Counted from the stretch's first letter, positions 1 to 8,450 are shown. The stretch: 64,000 nt of DNA from UBA668 sp041918155 (GCA_041918155.1 JAYRWH010000091.1:72685-136684); one strand, 5' to 3'. The notes: generated by a model not told the origin, from the sequence alone. Numbers and translations are program-made.

Positions 1-324
1 CAGAACGACGAGATGATCCAGAACGAGATCTTCGGCCCGGTCATCACCGTGCAGAAGTTCAGCGATGAGGAGGAAGCCGTGCGCTGGGCCAATGGCGTGG
101 AATACGGCCTGGCCAGCAGCGTCTGGAGCAAGGACTTCGGCACCGCGATGCGGATGGCCAAGCGCCTCGACTTCGGTTGCGTGTGGATCAACACCCACAT
201 CCCGCTCGTTGCCGAGATGCCCCACGGCGGTTACAAGAAGTCTGGCTATGGCAAAGACCTGTCGGCCTACGCGCTCGACGACTACACGCGCATCAAGCAC
301 GTGATGGCGAATATCAACTCCTAG
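1..324 (+). CDS. Aldehyde dehydrogenase, C-terminal fragment (start outside window)
   Basis: The last 107 residues of an NAD(P)-dependent aldehyde dehydrogenase; the frame is open at base 1, so the start and the catalytic Cys/Glu lie to the left. Visible family marks are EIFGPV near the fragment start and PHGGYKKSGYGKDLS near the end, the usual C-terminal oligomerisation/active-site segment. The sequence style fits the gamma-aminobutyraldehyde / betaine-aldehyde dehydrogenase branch. That fits the neighbours: an N-carbamoylputrescine amidase-like enzyme 9 bases downstream and a PotABCD-type transporter, so oxidation of an aminoaldehyde from putrescine is a reasonable inference. Exact substrate cannot be read from this fragment. 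Confidence 0.9.
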   Translation, partial: QNDEMIQNEIFGPVITVQKFSDEEEAVRWANGVEYGLASSVWSKDFGTAMRMAKRLDFGCVWINTHIPLVAEMPHGGYKKSGYGKDLSAYALDDYTRIKHVMANINS

Positions 325-333
325 GCACGAGAC

Positions 334-1299
334 ATGCTCGAGTTCGAAGTGCTGGTGCGCGACGGCAGCCTGCCGTCGCTGTTCCCCGGCGTCCGCGCCG
401 AGCCGAAGGTGCTGCGCGTCGGGGCGGTGCAATGCGCGTGGCACCCCGACGCGGCGCACCACACTGCAGTGCTCCGCGAGGGCGTGGGCCTCGCCGTGCA
501 GAACGGTGCCCGCGTCGTGCTGCTGCAAGAGCTCACGCTCTCGCCGTACTTTTGTTTCGATCCCGATGTGCCCGATGCACTCGCCCGCTTCGGTGAGGAC
601 GTCGACGCCGGGCCGACGGTGACACTGGCCCGCGAGCTGGCGGCCGCCCATGGTGTGTTCGTGCACGCCTCGCTCTACGAGCGCACGCCCGACGGGCGCG
701 GGTTCAACACTGCGATCTGTGTGGACCCGGCCGGGGCCCTTCTGGCCCGCACGCGCAAGACCCACATCCCCGAGTTCGACAACTACCACGAGGATCGCTA
801 CTTCGAGCCCGCGGGCGAAGACGCTCCGGTGGTGGAAGTCGCTGGCGCGATGTTCGCGTTCCCCACCTGCTGGGACCAATGGTTCCCCGAGTTGGCCAGG
901 GCACTGTCGCTCGACGGGGCCGAGGTCATCGTGTATCCCACGGCGATCGGGAGCGAACCGAGCTGGCCCGATGTCGATACACAGCCGATGTGGCGCCAGA
1001 CGATCGTGGCCAACGGGTTGGCGAACTCCACGTTCATGATCGCGGTGAACCGCATCGGCGAGGAAGGCCCGTTGTCGTTCTACGGGTCGTCGTTCATCTC
1101 CGATCCGTACGGGCGCGTGATCGTCGACGCGCCGCGCGACCGTCCAGCGGTGTTGGTGGCCGACCTCGACCTGGCCCAGCGGGCCGAGGCGGCGACCTTC
1201 GGTCTGCTCTACACCCGTCGCCCCGAGCGCTACACCCGCTTGCAGCACGGCACCGACCTCGGCCGGGGACCCCACCCTCCTAGTGCGCGCCCCAGGTGA
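334..1299 (+). CDS. Carbon-nitrogen hydrolase, N-carbamoylputrescine amidase-like
   Basis: A 321-residue nitrilase-superfamily amidase. The Glu-Lys-Cys triad is visible: Glu in LLQELTLSPYF, Lys in RKTHIPEF and Cys in PTCWDQWFPE. The CWDQWFPE form is typical of AguB (N-carbamoylputrescine to putrescine, CO2 and ammonia); beta-ureidopropionase is the main alternative. The core homology begins near residue 25 (KVLRVGAVQ), so the first 25 residues are an extension, or the real start is a little downstream. It follows the aldehyde dehydrogenase by 9 bases, probably in one operon, and its last 20 bases overlap the convergent AsnC-type regulator. Cytoplasmic. Confidence 0.85.
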   Translation: MLEFEVLVRDGSLPSLFPGVRAEPKVLRVGAVQCAWHPDAAHHTAVLREGVGLAVQNGARVVLLQELTLSPYFCFDPDVPDALARFGEDVDAGPTVTLARELAAAHGVFVHASLYERTPDGRGFNTAICVDPAGALLARTRKTHIPEFDNYHEDRYFEPAGEDAPVVEVAGAMFAFPTCWDQWFPELARALSLDGAEVIVYPTAIGSEPSWPDVDTQPMWRQTIVANGLANSTFMIAVNRIGEEGPLSFYGSSFISDPYGRVIVDAPRDRPAVLVADLDLAQRAEAATFGLLYTRRPERYTRLQHGTDLGRGPHPPSARPR

Positions 1300-1738
1300 A
1301 GGTCTGCTTGACCAGATCGAGGTAGATGAACGTCTCTGTGGTGCGCACTCCGGGCACCGCCCGGATGCGGTTGGTGAGGTCGAGCAGGGCCGCGTCATCG
1401 CTGACCACCACCTCGGCCAGGAAGTCGTAAGTGCCGGCGGTGACGACGAGGTAGTCGATGTCGGGCATCGCGTGGAGAGCGGGGGCGATGCTGTCGGTGG
1501 GGCCTTCGGTGCGAACGCCGATCATCGCCATCCGCCGGTAGCCGAGCGACAGCGGGTTGGTGACGGCGACCACCTGCATGACACCCGCGTCGGTGAGGCG
1601 TTGCACCCGCTGGCGGGCAGCGGCCTCGGACAGCCCGACGGCCGCCCCCAGCCGCGTGTAGGGCACCCGGCCGTCGCGCTGCAGCTCTTCGATGATCGCC
1701 CGATCGGTGTCGTCGAGTGCGCTGCGGGAACGAACCAT
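1280..1738 (-). CDS. Lrp/AsnC-family transcriptional regulator
   Basis: A 152-residue Lrp/AsnC protein: an N-terminal helix-turn-helix (about residues 5-60, with LDDTDRAIIEELQRDGR and LSEAAARQRVQRL) followed by the RAM ligand-binding domain (AGTYDFLAEVVV, residues about 95-110). The ATG at 1736-1738 was preferred to an in-frame GTG two codons upstream. It is transcribed away from the pot genes across a 225-base gap and converges on the amidase gene. Members of this family sense amino acids or related nitrogen compounds, so control of the neighbouring polyamine genes is likely but inferred. The gap holds a 15-base palindrome that could be its site. Confidence 0.88.
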   Translation of the reverse strand: MVRSRSALDDTDRAIIEELQRDGRVPYTRLGAAVGLSEAAARQRVQRLTDAGVMQVVAVTNPLSLGYRRMAMIGVRTEGPTDSIAPALHAMPDIDYLVVTAGTYDFLAEVVVSDDAALLDLTNRIRAVPGVRTTETFIYLDLVKQTFTWGAH

Positions 1739-1876
1739 GGGCACGGATCATGCTGGCCAACGCTGCTGTGCGCAAGTGAATCCGTCGCATCCGGGCTCTT
1801 TCGTCACGATTTCCTTGCTCCGCGGTGTTCGCGCGTGCCACGGTGTGCTTTCACTAGGCTGGGCGAGCATCGCTGA

Positions 1877-1915
1877 CCGATCTGTGATCGGGCGGAAATA
1901 CTCAGCGCTTACACT
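1877..1915 (+). promoter_or_regulatory. Candidate promoter/operator of the pot operon
   Basis: A perfect hairpin-type palindrome CCGATC-TGT-GATCGG lies at 1877-1891, 18 bases before a -10-like TACACT at 1910-1915. Two copies of ACTCAGC (1900 and 1913) flank that -10 box. A GGGAGAGA ribosome-binding site follows at about 1950-1957, before the potA GTG start. The position suits a regulator covering the -35 region, perhaps the divergent Lrp/AsnC protein. No footprint-level evidence. Confidence 0.4.
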
Positions 1916-1963
1916 CAGCTGAAATCACCGGGCGCCGGCCCTTGCCATCGTGGGAGAGACATC

Positions 1964-3130
1964 GTGACGGATGCGAGCACGACCGTGGACGACCGCTCTG
2001 TGGGCGGGCGCGGCTCGGTTGAGTTGGATGGCGTCACCAAGCGATTCGGCTCGATGGTGGCAGTCGATCACATCGACCTGACGGTGCGGCCCGGCGAGTT
2101 CCTCTCGCTGCTCGGCCCGTCGGGGTGCGGCAAGACCACCACCTTGCGGATGCTCGCGGGCTTCGAGCAGCCCGACGAGGGCTTCATCCGCATCAACAAC
2201 GAGTACGTGCAGGGCATCCCGCCGTACAAGCGCGATGTCAACACGGTGTTCCAGAGCTATGCCCTGTTCCCGCACATGGACGTCGCCACCAACGTCGCCT
2301 ACGGCCTCAAGCAGCGCAGAGTGCCCAAGGCGCAGATTGCCGACAAGGTGCGCGAAGCACTGGCGATGGTGAAGATGAGTCACCTCGCCGAGCGCATGCC
2401 GCGTCAGTTGTCCGGTGGCCAGCAACAGCGCGTCGCGTTGGCCCGAGCCCTGGTGAACCGGCCGAGTGTGTTGCTACTCGACGAGCCGCTCGGTGCCCTC
2501 GACCGCAAGCTGCGCGAAGAGATGCAGATCGAGCTGAAGCTGCTGCAGTCGCAGTTGGGCATCACGTTCATCTTCGTCACCCACGACCAGGAAGAGGCGA
2601 TGAGCATGAGTGACCGCATCGCCATCATGCTCGACGGCCACATCGAGCAGCTGGCCGATCCCGAAACGGTGTACGAGCGGCCCGCGTCGGCGTTCGTCGC
2701 CGCGTTCATCGGCCGCAACAACTTCTGGCGCGGCGTGGCGATCGCTGACGGTGTGCGTGCCGACGACGGCACCCTGTTCCGCGTGTCACGACCCGAGGAA
2801 CAGCTCGCACCGGGTGTCGGAGCCCTGGCGGCGGTTCGTCCCGAGTGTTTCAAGCTCATCGCGACACAACCCGATTCGGCGGCCAACACTCTCGGCGGCA
2901 AGGTTGCCAGCGTCGCCCACTTCGGCGATGTCCTGCAGTACGTCGTCGAGTCGAACGGGCGCGACATCGTCGTGCTCGCACCTCGCGCCGACAGCGGCAC
3001 CCGCTTCGCCACTGGCGACGACGTGTGGTGCACCTGGAACGCCGACGACGTGTATCAGTTCTCCGATCGCCAGGCTGAGACGGTCCTCACGGAGGCCTCC
3101 GGTGTACCTGGCGACGAAGACATGGCGTGA
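1964..3130 (+). CDS. potA: Polyamine ABC transporter ATP-binding protein (PotA type)
   Basis: A 388-residue importer ATPase. Walker A GPSGCGKTT starts at residue 51, the LSGGQQQR signature at 149, Walker B VLLLDEP at 169 and the switch histidine is in FVTHDQEEA near 207. Residues about 280-360 form the TOBE domain of the PotA/PotG/FbpC group. The GTG start is chosen for its upstream GGGAGAGA. It opens the potA-potD-potBC operon: 24 bases separate it from the binding-protein gene. It powers uptake of spermidine/putrescine or a similar cation at the inner face of the membrane. The substrate is inferred from family and from the polyamine-catabolic neighbours. Confidence 0.92.
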   Translation: MTDASTTVDDRSVGGRGSVELDGVTKRFGSMVAVDHIDLTVRPGEFLSLLGPSGCGKTTTLRMLAGFEQPDEGFIRINNEYVQGIPPYKRDVNTVFQSYALFPHMDVATNVAYGLKQRRVPKAQIADKVREALAMVKMSHLAERMPRQLSGGQQQRVALARALVNRPSVLLLDEPLGALDRKLREEMQIELKLLQSQLGITFIFVTHDQEEAMSMSDRIAIMLDGHIEQLADPETVYERPASAFVAAFIGRNNFWRGVAIADGVRADDGTLFRVSRPEEQLAPGVGALAAVRPECFKLIATQPDSAANTLGGKVASVAHFGDVLQYVVESNGRDIVVLAPRADSGTRFATGDDVWCTWNADDVYQFSDRQAETVLTEASGVPGDEDMA

Positions 3131-3139
3131 ACAACCAAC

Positions 3140-3145
3140 GGAGGT
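3140..3145 (+). promoter_or_regulatory. Strong ribosome-binding site of potD
   Basis: GGAGGT ends 9 bases before the ATG at 3155. It is one of the few consensus Shine-Dalgarno sites here, and fits the high translation usually needed for a binding protein in excess of its ATPase. Confidence 0.7.
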
Positions 3146-3154
3146 AAGTCCAAA

Positions 3155-4339
3155 ATGACCGCTCAAGAACAGCCAATGCGAATCCTGGCCGATGCCGCGA
3201 CCGCGCAGCGCATCGTCGGCTCGCTCAGCCGCCGCGGCTTCTTCGCCGCAGTCGGCGGCTCCGCCGCGCTCGCGGCCTTCCTCGCCGCGTGCGGTGACGA
3301 CAAGAAGGACACCGGCAACGGCGGCACGTCCGGCGACGGAGGCGACAGCGGGGCGAATTCGTTCAAGCTGTTCACTTGGGCCGAGTACGACGACCCCGAT
3401 CTGATGTCCCAGTTCGGCAACATCGAGATCACGATCTTCAACTCGAACGAGGAAGCGATCCAGAAGCTCGTGTCCGCCGGCGGCAACAACGGCTTCGACA
3501 TGATCTGTCCCACCGGCGTGTACATCCCGCAGCTGGCCGGTGAAAGCCTGCTCGAGGAACTCGACCTCGCGCGCATCACCAACTTCGGCAACCTCGACGT
3601 GGCCTACACGAACCAGGAGTGGGATCCGGGCAACAAGTACTCGATCTGCAAGAACTGGGGCTCGACGGGCTGGATCTACGACAAGACCGTCATCAGCCGC
3701 GAGATCACCTCGTGGGCGGACTTCATCGATGTGGCGATGAACGAGGCCAGCGGCAACACCTCGATCCTCGACACCGCGCCGAACCTGTGCGGCGTGTACT
3801 TCTGGGCCAACGGGATCGACTGGAACACCACCGACGAGACCGAGCTGAAAGCCTGCGAAGACTTCCTGGTCAACGAGTTCGCCTCGCACATCAAGGCCTT
3901 CGACTCGTACCCGGGCATCAACCTCACCCAGGGCAACTACGCCTTGTCGCAGGTGTTCAACGGCGATGCTCGTCAGGGACTGCTGTCGATCGAGGCGTCC
4001 GGCGGGAACCCCGACGACTATGCGTGGGGCCTCGGTTCGCCCGAGACCGAGCTGTGGATGGACAACTGGTGCATCCTCAAGGGAGCCGGCAACCTCGATG
4101 CCTGCTACAACTTCATCAACTTCATCCTCGAGCCGGCCAACTCGGCGATCGACGTCGCGTTCCACGGCTACAACACCGGCATCCAGGCCGCGAAGGATGC
4201 CTTGCCGGCCGACACCCCGTACCTCGAGCTGGTGTACTTCACCCCGGAAGAGGTCAGCCGGATGAAGTCGGGTTCGCTTGACAACCAGGAAGCGGTCGTC
4301 GACATCTACAACAAGACGAAGGCCGCCGCCGGCGCCTGA
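3155..4339 (+). CDS. potD: Extracellular polyamine-binding protein, PotD-like Tat lipoprotein
   Basis: A 394-residue family 1 solute-binding protein of the spermidine/putrescine group. Its signal combines a twin-arginine motif (SRRGFF, Arg26-Arg27) with a lipobox LAAC (Cys46), so it is probably folded before Tat export and then anchored as a lipoprotein. A short Gly/Asp/Ser-rich linker (residues 48-66) leads to the mature domain starting FKLFTWAEYDDPDL, the typical PotD beginning; WIYDKTV and LWMDNWCILKGA lie further on. It captures the substrate outside the cell and hands it to the fused permease encoded 8 bases downstream. Confidence 0.9.
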   Translation: MTAQEQPMRILADAATAQRIVGSLSRRGFFAAVGGSAALAAFLAACGDDKKDTGNGGTSGDGGDSGANSFKLFTWAEYDDPDLMSQFGNIEITIFNSNEEAIQKLVSAGGNNGFDMICPTGVYIPQLAGESLLEELDLARITNFGNLDVAYTNQEWDPGNKYSICKNWGSTGWIYDKTVISREITSWADFIDVAMNEASGNTSILDTAPNLCGVYFWANGIDWNTTDETELKACEDFLVNEFASHIKAFDSYPGINLTQGNYALSQVFNGDARQGLLSIEASGGNPDDYAWGLGSPETELWMDNWCILKGAGNLDACYNFINFILEPANSAIDVAFHGYNTGIQAAKDALPADTPYLELVYFTPEEVSRMKSGSLDNQEAVVDIYNKTKAAAGA

Positions 4340-4347
4340 TCAGCAAC

Positions 4348-6216
4348 ATGACCAGCACGACCGTCACCACGCGCCGCCCGCGGATGCGTCTACCGAAGTT
4401 CGCGCTCGCCGTACCCGCATGGGCATGGTGGGTGCTGTTCTTCTTGGTGCCGGTCGTGCTGGTCGTCGCCGCCAGCTTCGGCAGCAAGGTGCCCGGCTCG
4501 GCCGGCCGCGTCAGCTACGACCGCCTGTCGCTCGACAACTATCGAGAGGCCGTCGACGGCGGCTTCAACGGGGTGTTCGCGAAGGTGTTGGTGCAGGGCA
4601 TGCGCACCACCATCATCGGAACCTTCCTGTGCCTGGTGGTGGCCTTCCCGCTTGCCTACATGCTGGCCACGAAGATCCGTCGCGGAAAAGGGATCGTACT
4701 CGCCGTGCTGGCGATCCCGTTCTTCACCAACTTCCTCATCCGCACCCTCGCATGGCGGATCGTGCTGGCGCCGAAGGGGCTGATCTCCAACACACTCGTC
4801 ACGTGGGGCCTGCGCAGCGATCGTCTCTCCTTGCTCGACACTCGCATCGGTGTCCAGATCGGCGTGGTCTACAACTACTTGCCACTGATGATCTTCCCCC
4901 TGTTCGTCGCGCTCGACCGGCTGGATCCCGCCTTGCGGGAAGCGAGCAAGGATCTGTTCGCGAGCCGGCTGAAGACGTTCTCCCAGGTCACGCTGCCGCT
5001 TGCCGCACCGGGCATCGTCGCCGGCGTGGTGCTCGTGTTCGTGCCGCTTGCGGGCGACTACATCACGGCCAATGTCCTCGGCGGCGCCAAGGGCAACATG
5101 CCCGGCAACCTGGTGGCAGCTCAGTTCCTCCAGTCACAGAACCCAGCGCTCGGTGCCGCGATCGCCGTGATCCTGATTGCCTCCATCTTGCTCGCCATGG
5201 GCGCGGCGTTCGTGCTCGCCAAGCTGCTCCGCCTGACGTTCTCCTACCTCGCCACCCTCGGCACGGTGCTGACGGCCGCCGTCATGACCGCCGTAGGCCT
5301 GTTCGCATTGAAGCCGTCGATCACGACGCTGGTCGCGCTGGTCGTGCTGTTCGGGCTGATCGGCGGCGCGTCATGGTTGGGCGCCAACGTGCCGAACCGG
5401 GCGAGCAACGCCGTTCTCGCCGGGTGGTCGGCGCTCGTGATCGTGTTTCTCTACCTGCCGATCGCCTTCGTGGTGGCGCACTCGTTCAACGACAACAAGG
5501 CGCTGGAGGTGTGGGCGGGCTTCTCTACCCGCTGGTACGGCGAGATGTGGGACAACACCCTGCTCACCAGTTCGGTGAAGTCGTCCTTCGGTGCGGCGGC
5601 AGTCGCCGCTGTGATCGCGGTCGTGCTCGGCACCCTCGCCGGCATTGCCCTGGCACGGCGCTCGGGCCGCTGGACGATCGGCTTCATGGCCATCCTGCTG
5701 CTCGTGCTCACCACCCCCGAGATCGTCGACGCCACCGGCATGCAGTTGCAGTTCGTGTCGCTCGGTGGCGTCTTCCGCGACGGGCTGGTGCCGCTGTGGA
5801 TCGGTCAGTCGATCTTCTCGGCCGCCGTTGTCACGCTCATCGTCCGGGCCCGCATGCAGGGCATGGACGAAAGCCTCGAGCAGGCGGCGAACGACTTGTT
5901 CGCCACCCCGTTGAGGGCGTTCCGTCAGATCACGATGCCGCTCATCGCGCCCGCGGTGCTTGCTGGTGGCCTGCTCGCGTTCACGTTCGCCCTTGACAAC
6001 GTCATCATCTCCGACTTCGTGAAGGCGCCGGGCACCAACACGTTCCCCACGTATGTGCTCGGTCAGGTGAAGACGGTGCGCAAGCCCGACATCGCTGCGA
6101 TGGCCACAGTGTTGTTGGGTGTCACGCTCGTCGCGCTGATGGGCGCCGCGCTGATCTTGCGTCGCTCAGGTGACGACTCGTCGAAGGTGGCGGCGACCCT
6201 CACCGGCGGCGGCTGA
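4348..6216 (+). CDS. Fused two-domain ABC permease (PotB-PotC in one chain)
   Basis: A 622-residue membrane protein holding two MetI-like permease units that are normally separate PotB and PotC proteins (about 280 residues each). Each half carries its own EAA loop: EASKDLFASRLKTF from residue 198 and QAANDLFATPLRAF from residue 512. Roughly six hydrophobic segments lie in each half; residues about 295-350 form the linker with extra hydrophobic stretches. The frame runs through without a stop or shift, so this is a real fusion. It should form the pore by itself with a PotA dimer. It is last in potA-potD-potBC. Confidence 0.92.
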   Translation: MTSTTVTTRRPRMRLPKFALAVPAWAWWVLFFLVPVVLVVAASFGSKVPGSAGRVSYDRLSLDNYREAVDGGFNGVFAKVLVQGMRTTIIGTFLCLVVAFPLAYMLATKIRRGKGIVLAVLAIPFFTNFLIRTLAWRIVLAPKGLISNTLVTWGLRSDRLSLLDTRIGVQIGVVYNYLPLMIFPLFVALDRLDPALREASKDLFASRLKTFSQVTLPLAAPGIVAGVVLVFVPLAGDYITANVLGGAKGNMPGNLVAAQFLQSQNPALGAAIAVILIASILLAMGAAFVLAKLLRLTFSYLATLGTVLTAAVMTAVGLFALKPSITTLVALVVLFGLIGGASWLGANVPNRASNAVLAGWSALVIVFLYLPIAFVVAHSFNDNKALEVWAGFSTRWYGEMWDNTLLTSSVKSSFGAAAVAAVIAVVLGTLAGIALARRSGRWTIGFMAILLLVLTTPEIVDATGMQLQFVSLGGVFRDGLVPLWIGQSIFSAAVVTLIVRARMQGMDESLEQAANDLFATPLRAFRQITMPLIAPAVLAGGLLAFTFALDNVIISDFVKAPGTNTFPTYVLGQVKTVRKPDIAAMATVLLGVTLVALMGAALILRRSGDDSSKVAATLTGGG

Positions 6217-6263
6217 ATACGCCTGCGTCGGGTGCCGCTCGCCTCGGCTAGCCTTTTCGCACC

Positions 6264-7217
6264 ATGCCAAGTTCCACGGCGCCCCGCTCGGGGCCACAAT
6301 CCGACGGACCCCCTCGTATCGCTCTCGCTCCGGAGTCGGCCCCGAAGTGGATGGCCGACGCGGTCGTCGCCGGTGGCGGGCACGTCGTCGCGCCGGCCGA
6401 GGCCGAGGCGCTCGTGTGGGCCGCGCCGCGCAGCCCGGAGGGGCTCGAGACGCTGCTCGATGAGAACCCCCATCTGGGTTGGGTGCAACTTCCTTTCGCC
6501 GGCATCGAGAACTTCGTGCACCTCGTCGACGACACGCGCCTGTGGACGTGCGGCAAGGGCGTCTATGCGGAGCCCGTCGCCGAGCACGCGCTCGCTCTCG
6601 CGCTCGCCGGCCTGCGTCACCTCGGGCCGTATGCCCGGGCCAGCGAGTGGGGCCGGCCACACGGCCGCAACCTCATCGGTGCCAACGTCACCATCCTCGG
6701 TGGCGGCGGCATCGCCGAGCACCTGCTGAAGCTGCTCGCTCCGTTCGACTGCCACATCACCGTCGTACGTAACCGCATGGCCGACATGGAGGGCGCCGAC
6801 GAGGTGCTCACCCCCGACCGCTACGTCGATGCCCTCGCCGGTGCCGATGTCGTGTTCCTCGCGCTGCCCCTCACCCCCGAGACCGAGGGGATGATCGGGC
6901 GCGACGAACTTGAACAGATGTCGCGCCACGCGTGGCTCATCAACGTCGCCCGCGGCGGACACATCGTCACCGACGACCTCGTGTGGGCGTTGCAGGAGGG
7001 CGTGATCGGTGGCGCCGGCCTCGATGTCACCGACCCCGAGCCGTTGCCTCCCGGGCACCCCCTGTGGAGCCTGGCGAACTGCATCATCACGCCTCACGTG
7101 GGCAATACGCCGGAGATGGCCGTACCGCTACTCTCGGAGCGGATCACCGCCAATGTGCGCCGCTTCGCCGCCGGCGAAACGCTGGTGGGGCCGGTGCACG
7201 TCGAGTTGGGCTACTGA
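6264..7217 (+). CDS. D-isomer-specific 2-hydroxyacid dehydrogenase
   Basis: A 317-residue NAD-dependent dehydrogenase of the SerA/GyaR/GhrA superfamily. The Rossmann motif appears as TILGGGGIAEHLLKLL (about residue 144), with the catalytic set Arg230 (NVARGG), Glu259 (DPEPLPPGHPLW) and His278 (ITPHVGN). Length matches the short, ACT-less forms, so it is more likely a glyoxylate/hydroxypyruvate-type reductase than a phosphoglycerate dehydrogenase. A -10-like TAGCCT at 6249-6254 sits 9 bases before the ATG, suggesting its own nearly leaderless promoter instead of read-through from the pot genes. Substrate not determinable. Confidence 0.88.
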   Translation: MPSSTAPRSGPQSDGPPRIALAPESAPKWMADAVVAGGGHVVAPAEAEALVWAAPRSPEGLETLLDENPHLGWVQLPFAGIENFVHLVDDTRLWTCGKGVYAEPVAEHALALALAGLRHLGPYARASEWGRPHGRNLIGANVTILGGGGIAEHLLKLLAPFDCHITVVRNRMADMEGADEVLTPDRYVDALAGADVVFLALPLTPETEGMIGRDELEQMSRHAWLINVARGGHIVTDDLVWALQEGVIGGAGLDVTDPEPLPPGHPLWSLANCIITPHVGNTPEMAVPLLSERITANVRRFAAGETLVGPVHVELGY

Positions 7218-7223
7218 CCGGTC

Positions 7224-7541
7224 GTGGGCCAGGCCGAAGGCCATCCGCAAGGAGGGCGTCGCCGTCCGGTGGCGCCGGAGCTGCTGCTCGCCCGGTTCGT
7301 CAAGGACGGCCGATTGGTGACGATCCCCACGACGCACAGCAAGCGCCTGGTGATACTCGACTGGCTCGCGCAGGAGTTCGTGCCCGGTCGCCACTACAGC
7401 GAGGCCGCGGTCAACCTGATCCTCGGCCAACGCCACGCCGACACCGCCGCGCTGCGCCGTTACCTGGTCGATGAAGGCTTCCTCGACCGCGCCGAAGGCC
7501 AATACTGGCGAGCTGGTGGGTCGGTTCCGCCGGCCGAGTGA
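7224..7541 (+). CDS. DUF2087 domain protein
   Basis: A 105-residue protein matching DUF2087 from about residue 20: LLARFVKDGRLVTIPTTHSK, then LDWLAQEFVPGRHYSE, then AALRRYLVDEGFLDR. The domain often sits at the end of ArsR/MarR-like regulators; here it stands alone. The pattern of an extended start followed by a winged-helix-like stretch suggests nucleic-acid binding, but no role is established. The GTG start lies 6 bases after the stop of the dehydrogenase gene, so both are probably cotranscribed; the first 15 residues are poorly conserved in style and the true start could be internal. Confidence 0.75.
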   Translation: MGQAEGHPQGGRRRPVAPELLLARFVKDGRLVTIPTTHSKRLVILDWLAQEFVPGRHYSEAAVNLILGQRHADTAALRRYLVDEGFLDRAEGQYWRAGGSVPPAE

Positions 7542-7579
7542 ACGCCGTTCGGGGAGGTTGCCCGGCGGGGTTCGGCTGC

Positions 7580-7585
7580 TAGCCT
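7580..7585 (+). promoter_or_regulatory. -10 element of tRNA-Val(CAC)
   Basis: TAGCCT ends 12 bases before the mature 5' end of the tRNA, a usual distance for a -10 box driving a tRNA gene. No clear -35 element was recognised. Confidence 0.5.
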
Positions 7586-7597
7586 TGCCGTGCCTTC

Positions 7598-7671
7598 GGG
7601 CGATTAGCTCAGTCGGCTAGAGCGCTACGTTCACACCGTAGAGGTCGTGGGTTCGAGCCCCGCATCGCCCA
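7598..7671 (+). tRNA. tRNA-Val (anticodon CAC)
   Basis: A 74-base cloverleaf. The acceptor stem pairs GGGCGAT with ATCGCCC, the anticodon stem CTACG/CGTAG encloses loop TTCACAC with anticodon CAC at 7632-7634, and the T arm carries TTCGAGC. Discriminator A; CCA is not encoded. It reads GUG codons. A strong terminator hairpin follows at once. Confidence 0.97.
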
Positions 7672-7679
7672 CAGAGACA

Positions 7680-7708
7680 GGCCCCGTCAGCCCCGTGCTG
7701 TCGGGGCC
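7680..7708 (+). terminator. Rho-independent terminator after tRNA-Val
   Basis: Arms GGCCCCG and CGGGGCC with an inner CAG/CTG pairing around a CCCCGTG loop; a T-containing stretch (TTCGTCGTTGTT) follows. Placed 8 bases behind the tRNA. Confidence 0.75.
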
Positions 7709-7859
7709 TTCGTCGTTGTTCGGGGTTCTTGTCCCACGCCGACCACGGTGGATGGTGGTGTAAGCGCGACAAGGACTGACGGAGGGCGCCAGTCGGTGGG
7801 GTTGGCCTCCTATCTCGTCACGTTCCCCCGGACGGGGTCCGGCGAGTAGGTTCCACGCC

Positions 7860-8432
7860 ATGGCGCGCTACTGCGAACGACCTGGGTGTTCGCAACCGGC
7901 CGACGCGATCTACGGCATGTCGTCGGAGCGCTTGACGGTGTGGCTCGAGCCCTTCGACGAGGTGCTTGCCGCCCGGGTGGGGGTGCTGTGTCGTCGACAC
8001 GCCGACGCGATGGTGGTGCCTCGTGGCTGGACGCTCGACGACCGGCGTGAGCCGACGCCGCAGCTGTTCCGCACCCCCAAGGCTGCGCCCGACCTCGAAC
8101 CGGTGGCGAAGCCGAAGCGTTCGCGCAAGCGCCAGGGCAGTGACGACACCGGGCAACTCGAGTTCGTCGCGCCCGAAGCCGCGGCCGACCCGGAAGTGGA
8201 CTCAGACCCGCTGATCGAACCCGAGCCCGCGCGAGATCCCGCCCCTGACCCCGCCGCACGCGCCGACGAAACCAACCCCGACGGCACGCCCTTCTCCCCG
8301 TGGCGACCCCAGTTCGACCAGAGCGACGATCTCGACGGCCTGCTGAGTGCTCGCTCGCCCCTGCTTTCGCGGGCGTTCCGCGGCAAGGGGCGCGGCCAGG
8401 AGCACGGCCCGGGGCAGCGACCCGGCGAGTGA
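7860..8432 (+). CDS. DUF3499-like protein with acidic Pro-rich tail
   Basis: A 190-residue protein. The first 65 residues look like the actinobacterial DUF3499 family: CERPGCSQPADAIYG, then VGVLCRRHADAMVVPRGW. The spaced Cys and His residues (CxxxxC near the start, CRRH later) suggest a small metal site. The remaining 125 residues are rich in Pro, Asp, Glu and Ala and probably disordered. TAGGTT at 7847-7852, 7 bases before the ATG, supports this start and a leaderless message. Function unknown for the family. It stands alone between the tRNA terminator and the SRPBCC gene. Confidence 0.7.
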   Translation: MARYCERPGCSQPADAIYGMSSERLTVWLEPFDEVLAARVGVLCRRHADAMVVPRGWTLDDRREPTPQLFRTPKAAPDLEPVAKPKRSRKRQGSDDTGQLEFVAPEAAADPEVDSDPLIEPEPARDPAPDPAARADETNPDGTPFSPWRPQFDQSDDLDGLLSARSPLLSRAFRGKGRGQEHGPGQRPGE

Positions 8433-8450
8433 TCGGCGATACTGGCCGCC

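Noticed and set aside
2786..4165. 459-codon antisense frame over potA and potD
   Set aside because: Val/Glu/Asp/Gly-rich shadow translation; the opposite strand has clear transporter genes.
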